DNA from: Nemertoderma westbladi
Taxonomy: Eukaryota; Xenacoelomorpha; Nemertodermatida; Nemertodermatidae
Length of the DNA: 36,088 nucleotides
Direction of reading: 5' to 3'
Assembly: GCA_032718475.1 (NCBI GenBank)
Contig: JAUCBJ010001904.1
Coordinates: 1-36,088 of the forward strand
Each line of letters opens with the position of its first letter. Position 1 is the first letter of the stretch. The notes beneath the pieces were generated by a model, which saw nothing but the letters and a program-made list of their open reading frames with translations, did no database searches and was not told the origin of the DNA. The translations under genes were made by a program, and so were the position numbers. Shown in pieces: positions 1-12,100 of this stretch.

Positions 1-68
1 GTGAGTATGTTTCGATTAATCCACACCATGTTTATTGCTTACCACATTCAATGTATTTTTATTTCAAG

Positions 69-186
69 GCTTGTTTGGCTAAAGCAAATTCTGCAGCAGA
101 TCTAGAAGAAACAATAAGTCAGGATATTGAAGTTGGTGATGGGCACCAAGTTGAGCTTGGGGACAGTGTTGCAGTATCTTATACGG
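69..186 (+). CDS. FKBP15: FKBP15 exon: linker and start of FKBP domain
   Basis: The acceptor is TTTTATTTCAAG and the donor is GTAAGCC at 187. Phase 0 translation reads ACLAKANSAADLEETISQDI and continues to AVSYTG, where the Tyr of YTG corresponds to the first pocket tyrosine of FKBP folds. The exon ends in phase 1, splitting the Gly codon of YTG. This phase fixes which downstream acceptor can be used after the giant intron repeat. Confidence 0.88.
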
Positions 187-3100
187 GTAAGCCAGGACAT
201 ACTTACCTACCACACTATAAAGTATAGTTCCGAAGTAGGTCTGGGAAGATATAATCAGCAATAATAATATAATAGTGGCTGGAAAATATCAAAATATCAT
301 AGAATATAAATTAATAAGTAATTAAACAGGACTAAGGATGATCCAACTCTATAGCAAATGGAGCGGAAAAAATGAATTCGCCACCAGCTGGATTTGCTAT
401 AGAGTTGGATCCTCCTTAGTCCTGTTTAAATACTTATTAATTAATACATAAAAATTGTATATGTGTTTAACATCCATAGATTGTATAAATTAATACGTAA
501 TTAAACAGGACTAAGGATGATCCAACTCTATAGCAAATGGAGCGGAAAAAATGAATTCGCCACCAGCGGGGATCGAACCCGCGTCTCCCGATAAACGTTC
601 AGGTATGCTAACCACTACACTACACTACTCCATTTGCTATAGAGTTGGATCATCCTGTTTAATTACTTAATAATTTATACAATGTATGGATGTTAAACAC
701 ATATAAAATAATCATAGAATATAACTTTTAGTGAAAGTGAAAGTTGAATTTGTGTTTAATGAAAAAAAAACAGTTTATTTTGTAATGTTTCAGAGAGGCA
801 GAACAACCTAACGAAAATTAACATTTACACTTTAGCTGTTTTACCTCTTATATACAATGTTGGGTCCGTTGTTCTGGTTCACTATTATCTACTAAATATA
901 AATAGTAAAAAAGGTGATAAAAATATGCGGCTCTAGGAATTTAATATAACGCCATCTTGTGTCATTTTGGTGAAAAGCCTTTTGAGAAAATGTTTTGTCG
1001 TTTTGTCTCTATAGCAACTAAAAATAACTTGAACATTTCGCATCTCTCAATTTCCATCCAGAATAAATTTTTTTAACACAAAACATTATTCATTCTTCCA
1101 CTAAAATTAATATTTTACCGCGGTTATAAAAGCCTACATATGTAACCTGTTCCTTTCCCGCAATTGGTAACAACATTGTTTATTGTTTTGGTTATAAAAG
1201 CCTACCTCTAACCTGCTCCTTTCCCCCAATTGGTAACGACACTGTTTATTGTTTTGGTTATAAAGCCTACTTCTATAACCTGCTCCTTTCCCCCAATTGG
1301 TAACGACACTGTTTATTGTTTTGGTTATAAAGCCTACTTCTATAACCTGCTCCTTTCCCCCAATTGGTAACGACACTGTTTATTGTTTTGGTTATAAAGC
1401 CTACTTCTATAACCTGCTCCTTTCCCCCAATTGGTAACGACACTGTTTATTGTTTTGGTTATAAAGCCTACTTCTATAACCTGCTCCTTTCCCCCAATTG
1501 GTAACGACACTGTTTATTGTTTTGGTTATAAAGCCTACTTCTATAACCTGCTCCTTTCCCCCAATTGGTAACGACTCTGTTTATTGTTTTGGATATAAAA
1601 GCCTACTTCTATAACCTGCTCCTTTCCCCCAATTGGTAACGACTCTGTTTATTGTTTTGGATATAAAAGCCTACTTCTATAACCTGCTCCTTTCCCCCAA
1701 TTGGTAACGGCACTGTTTATTGTTTTGGATATAAAAGCCTACTTCTATAACCTGCTCCTTTCCCCCAATTGGTAACGACTCTGTTTATTGTTTTGGTTAT
1801 AAAAGCCTACCTCTGTACCCTGCTCATTCCCCCAATTGGTAACAACATTGTTTATTGTTTTGGATATAAAAGCCTACTTCTATAACCTGCTCCTTTCCCC
1901 CAATTGGTCACAACATTGTTTATTGTTTTGGATATAAAAGCCTACTTCTATAACCTGCTCCTTTCCCCCAATTGGTAACAACATTGTTTATTGTTTTGGA
2001 TATAAAAGCCTACTTCTATAACCTGCTCCTTTCCCCCAATTGGTAACGACACTGTTTATTGTTTTGGTTATAAAGCCTACTTCTATAACCTGCTCCTTTT
2101 TTTTCCCCCCAATTGGTAACAACATTGTTTTGTTTTGGTTATAAAAGCCTAACTCTGTAACCTATTCATTTTCCCCAATTGGTAACAACACTGTTTATTG
2201 TTTTGGTTATAAAAGCCTACTTCTATAACCTGCTGCTTTCCCCCAATTGGTAACAACATTGTTTTTTTTTGGTTATAAAAGCCTAACTCTGTAACCTATT
2301 CATTTTCCCCAATTGGTAACAACACTGTTTATTGTTTTGGTTATAAAAGCCTACTTCTATAACCTGCTGCTTTCCCCCAATTGGTAACAACATTGTTTTG
2401 TTTTGGTTATAAAAGCCTAACTCTGTAACCTATTCCTTTTCCCCAATTGGTAACAACACTGTTTATTATTAAGTTACTACTTTTTTCTTAGGTTATTTGG
2501 TTACCATAAGTTCCTATTTTTTATTAGGTTATTTGGTTACCAATAAGTTCCTATTTTTTATTAGGTTATTTGGTTACCAATAAGTTCCTATTTTTTATTA
2601 GGTTATTTGGTTACCAATAAGTTCCTATTTTTTATTAGGTTATTTGGTTACCAATAAGTTCCTATTTTTTCTTAGGTTATTTGGTTACCAATAAGTTCCT
2701 ATTTTTTATTAGGTTATTTGGTTACCAATAAGTTCCTATTTTTTTATTAGGTTATTTGGTTACCAATAAGTTCCTATTTTTTATTAGGTTATTTGGTTAC
2801 CAATAAGTTCCTATTTTTTATTAGATTATTTGGTTACCAATAAGTTCCTATTTTTTATTAGGTTATTTGGTTACCAATAAGTTACTACTTTTTTATTAGG
2901 TTATTTGGTTACCAATAAGTTCCTATTTTTTATTAGGTTATTTGGTTACCAATAAGTTCCTATTTTTTATTAGATTATTTGGTTACCAATAAGTTCCTAT
3001 TTTTTATTAGGTTATTTGGTTACCAATAAGTTCCTATTTTTGATTAGGTTATTTGGTTACCAATAAGTTCCTATTGTTTCTTAGGTTATTTGGTTACCAA

Positions 3101-6100
3101 TAAGTTCCTATTTTTTATTAGGTTATTTGGTTACCAATAAGTTCCTATTTTTTTATTAGGTTATTTGGTTACCAATAAGTTCCTATTTTTTATTAGGTTA
3201 TTTGGTTACCAATAAGTTCCTATTTTTTATTAGATTATTTGGTTACCAATAAGTTCCTATTTTTTATTAGGTTATTTGGTTACCAATAAGTTACTACTTT
3301 TTTATTAGGTTATTTGGTTACCAATAAGTTCCTATTTTTTATTAGGTTATTTGGTTACCAATAAGTTCCTATTTTTTATTAGATTATTTGGTTACCAATA
3401 AGTTCCTATTTTTTATTAGGTTATTTGGTTACCAATAAGTTCCTATTTTTGATTAGGTTATTTGGTTACCAATAAGTTCCTATTGTTTCTTAGGTTATTT
3501 GGTTACCAATAAGTTCCTATTTTTTGTTAGGTTATTTGGTTACCAATAAGTTCCTATTTTTTATTAGGTTATTTGGTTACCAATAAGTTCCTATTTTTTG
3601 TTAGGTTATTTGGTTACCAATAAGTTCCTATTTTTTATTAGGTTATTTGGTTACCAATAAGTTCCTATTTTTTGTTAGGTTATTTGGTTACCAATAAGTT
3701 CCTATTTTTTATTAGGTTATTTGGTTACCAATAAGTTCCTATTTTTTGTTAGGTTATTTGGTTACCAATAAGTTCCTATTTTTTATTAGGTTATTTGGTT
3801 ACCAATAAGTTCCTATTTTTTGTTAGGTTATTTGGTTACCAATAAGTTCCTATTTTTTATTAGGTTATTTGGTTACCAATAAGTTCCTATTTTTTATTAG
3901 GTTATTTGGTTACCAATAAGTTCCTATTTTTTGTTAGGTTATTTGGTTACCAATAAGTTCCTATTTTTTATTAGGTTATTTGGTTACCAATAAGTTCCTA
4001 TTTTTTATTAGGTTATTTGGTTACCAATAAGTTCCTATTTTTTTATTAGGTTATTTGGTTACCAATAAGTTCCTATTTTTAATTAGGTTATTTGGTTACC
4101 AATAAGTTCCTATTTTTTATTAGGTTATTTGGTTACCAATAAGTTCCTATTTTTTATTAGGTTATTTGGTTACCAATAAGTTCCTATTTTTTGTTAGGTT
4201 ATTTGGTTACCAATAAGTTCCTATTTTTTATTAGGTTATTTGGTTACCAATAAGTTCCTATTGTTTCTTAGGTTATTTGGTTACCAATAAGTTCCTATTT
4301 TTTGTTAGGTTATTTGGTTACCAATAAGTTCCTATTTTTTATTAGGTTATTTGGTTACCAATAAGTTCCTATTTTTTATTAGGTTATTTGGTTACCAATA
4401 AGTTCCTATTTTTTATTAGGTTATTTGGTTACCAATAAGTTCCTATTTTTTATTAGGTTATTTGGTTACCAATAAGTTCCTATTTTTTTATTAGGTTATT
4501 TGGTTACCAATAAGTTCCTATTTTTTATTAGGTTATTTGGTTACCAATAAGTTCCTATTTTTAATTAGGTTATTTGGTTACCAATAAGTTCCTATTTTTA
4601 ATTAGGTTATTTGGTTACCAATAAGTTCCTATTTTTTATTAGGTTATTTGGTTACCAATAAGTTCCTATTTTTAATTAGGTTATTTGGTTACCAATAAGT
4701 TCCTATTTTTTATTAGGTTATTTGGTTACCAATAAGTTCCTATTTTTAATTAGGTTATTTGGTTACCAATAAGTTCCTATTTTTTATTAGGTTATTTGGT
4801 TACCAATAAGTTCCTATTTTTTATTAGGTTATTTGGTTACCAATAAGTTCCTATTTTTTGTTAGGTTATTTGGTTACCAATAAGTTCCTATTTTTTATTA
4901 GGTTATTTGGTTACCAATAAGTTCCTATTTTTTATTAGGTTATTTGGTTACCAATAAGTTCCTATTTTTTATTAGGTTATTTGGTTACCAATAAGTTCCT
5001 ATTTTTTATTAGGTTATTTGGTTACCAATAAGTTCCTATTGTTTCTTAGGTTATTTGGTTACCAATAAGTTCCTATTTTTTGTTAGGTTATTTGGTTACC
5101 AATAAGTTCCTATTTTTTATTAGGTTATTTGGTTACCAATAAGTTCCTATTTTTTATTAGGTTATTTGGTTACCAATAAGTTCCTATTTTTTATTAGGTT
5201 ATTTGGTTACCAATAAGTTCCTATTTTTTATTAGGTTATTTGGTTACCAATAAGTTCCTATTTTTAATTAGGTTATTTGGTTACCAATAAGTTCCTATTT
5301 TTTATTAGGTTATTTGGTTACCAATAAGTTCCTATTTTTAATTAGGTTATTTGGTTACCAATAAGTTCCTATTTTTTATTAGGTTATTTGGTTACCAATA
5401 AGTTCCTATTTTTTATTAGGTTATTTGGTTACCAATAAGTTCCTATTTTTTGTTAGGTTATTTGGTTACCAATAAGTTCCTATTTTTTATTAGGTTATTT
5501 GGTTACCAATAAGTTCCTATTTTTTATTAGGTTATTTGGTTACCAATAAGTTCCTATTTTTTATTAGGTTATTTGGTTACCAATAAGTTCCTATTTTTTA
5601 TTAGGTTATTTGGTTACCAATAAGTTCCTATTGTTTCTTAGGTTATTTGGTTACCAATAAGTTCCTATTTTTTGTTAGGTTATTTGGTTACCAATAAGTT
5701 CCTATTTTTTATTAGGTTATTTGGTTACCAATAAGTTCCTATTTTTTATTAGGTTATTTGGTTACCAATAAGTTCCTATTTTTTATTAGGTTATTTGGTT
5801 ACCAATAAGTTCCTATTGTTTCTTAGGTTATTTGGTTACCAATAAGTTCCTATTTTTTGTTAGGTTATTTGGTTACCAATAAGTTCCTATTTTTTATTAG
5901 GTTATTTGGTTACCAATAAGTTCCTATTTTTTATTAGGTTATTTGGTTACCAATAAGTTCCTATTGTTTCTTAGGTTATTTGGTTACCAATAAGTTCCTA
6001 TTTTTTGTTAGGTTATTTGGTTACCAATAAGTTCCTATTTTTTATTAGGTTATTTGGTTACCAATAAGTTCCTATTTTTTATTAGGTTATTTGGTTACCA

Positions 6101-9100
6101 ATAAGTTCCTATTTTTTATTAGGTTATTTGGTTACCAATAAGTTTCTATTTTTTATTAGGTTATTTGGTTACCAATAAGTTCCTATTTTTTTATTAGGTT
6201 ATTTGGTTACCAATAAGTTCCTATTTTTAATTAGGTTATTTGGTTACCAATAAGTTCCTATTGTTTCTTAGGTTATTTGGTTACCAATAAGTTCCTATTT
6301 TTTATTAGGTTATTTGGTTACCAATAAGTTCCTATTTTTTATTAGGTTATTTGGTTACCAATAAGTTCCTATTTTTTATTAGGTTATTTGGTTACCAATA
6401 AGTTCCTATTTTTTATTAGGTTATTTGGTTACCAATAAGTTCCTATTTTTTATTAGGTTATTTGGTTACCAATAAGTTCCTATTTTTTATTAGGTTATTT
6501 GGTTACCAATAAGTTCCTATTTTTTATTAGGTTATTTGGTTACCAATAAGTTCCTATTTTTTATTAGGTTATTTGGTTACCAATAAGTTCCTATTTTTTA
6601 TTAGGTTATTTGGTTACCAATAAGTTACTACTTTTTTATTAGGTTATTTGGTTACCAATAAGTTCCTATTTTTTATTAGGTTATTTGGTTACCAATAAGT
6701 TCCTATTTTTTATTAGGTTATTTGGTTACCAATAAGTTCCTATTTTTTATTAGGTTATTTGGTTACCAATAAGTTCCTATTTTTTATTAGGTTATTTGGT
6801 TACCAATAAGTTCCTATTTTTTATTAGGTTATTTGGTTACCAATAAGTTCCTATTTTTTATTAGGTTATTTGGTTACCAATAAGTTACTACTTTTTTATT
6901 AGGTTATTTGGTTACCAATAAGTTCCTATTTTTTATTAGGTTATTTGGTTACCAATAAGTTCCTATTTTTTATTAGGTTATTTGGTTACCAATAAGTTCC
7001 TATTTTTTATTAGGTTATTTGGTTACCAATAAGTTCCTATTTTTTATTAGGTTATTTGGTTACCAATAAGTTCCTATTTTTCCTTAGGTTATTTGGTTAC
7101 CAATAAGTTCCTATTTTTTATTAGGTTATTTGGTTACCAATAAGTTCCTATTTTTTATTAGGTTATTTGGTTACCAATAAGTTCCTATTTTTTATTAGGT
7201 TATTTGGTTACCAATAAGTTCCTATTTTTTATTAGGTTATTTGGTTACCAATAAGTTACTACTTTTTTCTTAGGTTATTTGGTTACCAATAAGTTCCTAT
7301 TTTTTATTAGGTTATTTGGTTACCAATAAGTTCCTATTTTTTATTAGGTTATTTGGTTACCAATAAGTTCCTATTTTTTCTTAGGTTATTTGGTTACCAA
7401 TAAGTTCCTATTTTTGATTAGGTTATTTGGTTACCAATAAGTTCCTATTTTTTATTAGGTTATTTGGTTACCAATAAGTTACTTGCCGGAGAAATAGATT
7501 CCAACCGCGATACTGAGAAACTACTGACTATGAAGATTGGCAGGGGTAAAGTGATAAAGGTAATTTATTAGTTTGAATGACATTAGTTATTAGTTTGCAC
7601 TCAACTCAATTCTTATCGTAATTATATTCCGTTATTTACTGTAAATATTATAAATGTCGTCTCTCTATTATAGATCCATTGTTTTTATTATCCAATATTG
7701 GTTATGGTAACAATTCCGACAGAAATAATTCACTATGACGTCACCCTAACTACAAACTGGTACACACGTCATGTAGTTAGTATCTTAATAAAAAATCATC
7801 TTTTTGGTGTTTTTTTATTAAGTCGAGGCCGTAACTTCTTCCGAAATTTATATTTTATACTAAATCACTGTAAATATTATTGGTTGCCTTAGGGATGGGA
7901 GAATGGAATGATTGGAATGCATCGCAATTCCCGTAGAGTGTTAGTTATTCCACCGCTAGAGGGATACGGAAGTAAAGCCATAACAGACCGAATTCCCGCC
8001 AACTCAACGCTGGTATTTGATGTTCAAATTGTAAAAGTAAGTTATAAAATGTAAAAATAGTAAGTTGTAGATTTATCTTAAACTGTCATTGGGCCATGCG
8101 GGTTGACATAAGTCCCATGTTATCCCTCTAACCAAAATAATAAACCGAAGTCGATAGTGCTGATTACAGTTTAATGTTGCTGGTAATAAATCAGCTCAAG
8201 TTAATTTTCCTGTGGAGATGGACGTATTTTGATGGCTCCCGAGTCCCCAACCCCTCTTTTTAAACTACGTATTATAAATCTTTAAGCTAAATGTTCTCCC
8301 ATCATTCACCCCCGATGCGGTAATAAATCGTTTTAGATTAAACCGTCGAGCGATATATCGGGCTCGTCTTCGCCCCTTACGATACCCACCAAACCGGTAG
8401 CAGGAGGTCCATTGCCGCGCCCCGAGAGAGTTGCTTCGGTTAAGGACCGGACGAGTTCTTTAGACGATCAGATGAAGCTGCCGCCTTCATCCCCGGGTAA
8501 GTAAACCTATTATTATTATATACCAAACCAATGCCCATGTTGTCCAATAACAATCTATTAATATTTGAACAAACCCGGAAACAATACAGTCCCTCATAGC
8601 GCTTCACTTTACGCCTTTTGATTAGGTTATTTTATATTAAAATGGATAAATATCTAAAAATTTTAAAAGTATTTATCTCTTAAAAAGTAAATTTTAAACG
8701 GTCAATTCCATTTTACCTTTCTATAATTATATAGGTGTAGATTCCACCAAAGCAAAGTTGATAAGTCGCATGGCGCGAATGGGGCAGGCGACTCTGCCAT
8801 TGGCTGGAGCCACTGTAGCAGTTGAGTCATCGGATTCGGAACCGGAGTCGGATAGACTTATGGAAGGTAAGTAGTGATGTAGACTTAGTATTTGTTGTAC
8901 TTAAGAGTGTCTCGAAATTTTTTAATATTTTCGATTTGCTCATCTCAGCTTCTATTGTCTAGTTGGTGATTCTGATTTCGATTAGGAAAATGTAAAAACA
9001 TAAAAACGCAAAATTAATCCGATAGAGAACCATATCCGGGGGGGGGGGGGGGGGGCTAATACTCATTCGACTCATCCGTTTTTCAAAATTTACAGTTATG

Positions 9101-12100
9101 TTTGTCATATTGTTTTTTCATTGACACGACGGCAAAACCACGAAATTCGGTTGAAATTGAGTTTATTATAAAAAGAAAATCTTTCCAAATTTTGTGGAAA
9201 CACGATTAGAGTTTTTGTCTCAGCTTTAGCAATCCGATGTGTTGATGGTTTGCAACATGCGTGTAAATTGTTTTTTTTATTCCGTTCCTTTCAGAATCCA
9301 GCGAAGAAACCAGAGTTCCCTCAACGAGAAGTTACAGCCCTCACTTGGCAACCAATAGCGACGTACTTGGCCCTCCCTTAGCAACCCAACGCTCCAATCG
9401 TAGAAACCCCGCTACCCAAAGAGCCCCCAAACCTACACCCGTCCCAACCACTAACCCGCCTTACCAACAGCAACAACATCAACATCCCGCTATGTACGAT
9501 CAAGGTTATTCAGCTTATCAACAACAACCTCCTTACCATCAACATCAACAACAACCGGTGCTCCTGGCTTCGGGCCCGATGCTGATTGGTCCGCGTCCAT
9601 CACTACCAACAGCTATGCAACCCACACAGGAGCTCGCTGTTTACCAGCCGGCCAATCAGGTGAGCTGGTTCATTAGTTCGATTATTATTGGTGCTCTACA
9701 AGGCAGACAACATGCAACTGCTGTTACAATGTTAATATACTAGTGCTGCTCTTTGTCTGCTGAATATACAATTAAACCTCAGTGATGAACATGACTTTCG
9801 AACCCTGTGGTCGTGGTGTAGTTGCATGAGAAAATATTGTCAAAGTTCCATACAACCCTGACTCGAAAAAGTAACAACTATTTAAGAATATATACCGAGA
9901 GTTATTATTCTATTCATCGTGTGTGATATACCCCACTGGAGCTCTACTCGAGTTCCTGCAGCTATTATTAGTTTGTTTGTGGTTGGGTGGCTGACCGGCT
10001 GGGTTTGTGGTTGGGTGGCTGACCGGCTGGGTTTGTGGCTGGCTTTGTGTGTGTGGCATGAATGTTTGAACGCTAATAAGTCGGTCAATCTGGGATGAAG
10101 TGGAACCAAACTTGGTACACATGTAGTGTAACAAAAATAAAGAAATTCTACACACATGTAGACTTCTATAGTTCCTCCGTCTACCGCTAGGGGGCGATTT
10201 GACAGAAACGTAAAAGTAGCTGTAATTATAGAACCAAACATCAGATTCATCTGAAATTTGTTAGTAGTAACCTAAGAGCAGACAGACTTTTACAGTTCCT
10301 CTGTCTGCCGCTAGGGGGCGAATAGAGCTCCAGTTCATCGTGCTTAGCACGGTTTAATTATATTGTATTTTTCAGCCAGCACCAGCGTTCTCGCAGTTTC
10401 CCGTGGCTACGTCAGCGCTCTACAATTCCTTGCCGCCACAACCTCAGCCTGCGGTCCCAGCACCTACGGTTCCAGCACCATCGAACCCATCACCCTCGAT
10501 GGGCAGTGAAGTAGCTCTGAGCGAGAGTCGACATAATCAAACCGAAATAAGGTCGGTTATCTTCTAAAGAAGCTCGACTTCTGTTACACATAGTTCGTTG
10601 TTCACCCCCGGACATCTTTACGCGGTTTTTCTTTTTATGTGTATACCACTTTGCAATTAATATTTGTAACTTTTACCCACAATTTGAAAATTTGTCACTT
10701 TGTTGGAGCTCCGCTATTCTCAAAGTAGAAGAGAAAATGTTCCAAACAAAGTTATTTCGAGAAAAACTCTCGAATTAGTTTTCTATTTGGTTCCAACTTT
10801 CCAAATATGCACCAAAAGTGAAATTTTTCAAAATAATTTTTTTTATGGTTTTATATACCTGTTTTTTTTGGCGCTGATTCCGAAAATAGTAAAATATATA
10901 ATTCTTATATTTTTTTATATGGTATTAAACCATCACCCTAAACAGTATTAAGTAATAATAAATTACCAATTATGTTTAACTTAATAATAAATTATATTAA
11001 TTTTATAAATAATTATTTATTATATGAATTATATAGAAAAACAAACAGAAAATATTCGATAAATAATCCGGCAAATAATCCGGCAAATAATCCGGCAAAT
11101 AATCCGCAATCCGCAATCGGCAAACATGAAGTAGACGTCAAGAAACAGGACATGGGGCAATTTTACAAGCCCGTCGGTTAGGCGGGCATTTAGGTGGTAA
11201 TAATTCCTTCCATCCATGCAGTGTATCGTCCCCATTACTGATGCAGCATAGTAGGACCGTGGCTCCAGCGTCACGAAGATTCGCTTCATCAGGAACTGGT
11301 AGGACCGTGGCTCCAGCGTCACGAGGATTCGCTGCATCGGGAACTGGTATGACCGTGGCTCCAGCGTCACGAAGATTCGCTGCATCAGGAACTGGTAGGA
11401 CCGTGGCTCCAGCGTCACGAGGATTCGCTGCATCAGGAACTGGTAGGACCGTGGCTCCAGCGTCACGAGGATTCGCTGCATCAGGAACTGGTAGGACCGT
11501 GGCTCCAGCGTCACGAGGATTCGGTGCATCAGGAACTGGTAGGACCGTGGCTCCAGCGTCACGAGGATTCGCTGCATCAGGAACTGGTAGGACCGTGGCT
11601 CCAGCGTCACGAGGATTCGCTGCATCAGGAACTGGTAGGACCGTGGCTCCAGCGTCACGAGGATTCGCTGCATCAGGAACTGGTAGGACCGTGGCTCCCG
11701 CGTCACGAGGATTCGCTGCATCAGGAACTGGTAGGACCGTGGCTCCAGCGTCACGAGGATTCGCTGCAGGAACTGGTAGGACCGTGGCTCCAGCGTCACG
11801 AGGATTCGCTGCATCAGGAACTGGTAGGACCGTGGCTCCAGCGTCACGAGGATTCGCTGCATCAGGAACTGGTAGGACCGTGGCTCCAGCGTCACGAGGA
11901 TTCGCTGCAGGAACTGGTAGGACCGTGGCTCCAGCGTCACGAGGATTCGCTGCATCAGGAGATGGTAGGACCGTGGCTCCAGCGTCACGAGGATTCGCTG
12001 CAGGAACTGGTAGGACTGTAGCTCCAGCGTCACGAGGATTCGCTGCAGGCACTGGTAGGACCGTAGCTCCAGCATCACGAGGATTCGCTGCAGGCACTGG

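Larger units (their letters stand above)
187..7458 (+). other. Giant FKBP15 intron made mostly of repeats
   Basis: This 7.3 kb intron lies between exons 69-186 and 7459-7559. It holds, in order, a pair of foldback elements (about 311-706), about 400 bp of plain AT-rich sequence, a 67-68 bp minisatellite, and a 37 bp minisatellite that runs directly into the acceptor. No coding potential was seen inside it. Confidence 0.85.

Noticed and set aside
555-631. Functional tRNA-Asn gene
   Set aside because: There is no 5' acceptor strand, C at position 33 and a pyrimidine at 37; it is embedded between foldback arms.
2471-7484. CRISPR array interpretation of the 37 bp repeat
   Set aside because: The units are contiguous with no unique spacers, and the host is a eukaryotic intron.
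7470-7559. Alternative acceptor AATAAG|TTACTTGCC for the FKBP exon
   Set aside because: It would join the split Gly codon out of frame and remove YLVTNK, which aligns with the FKBP15 family.
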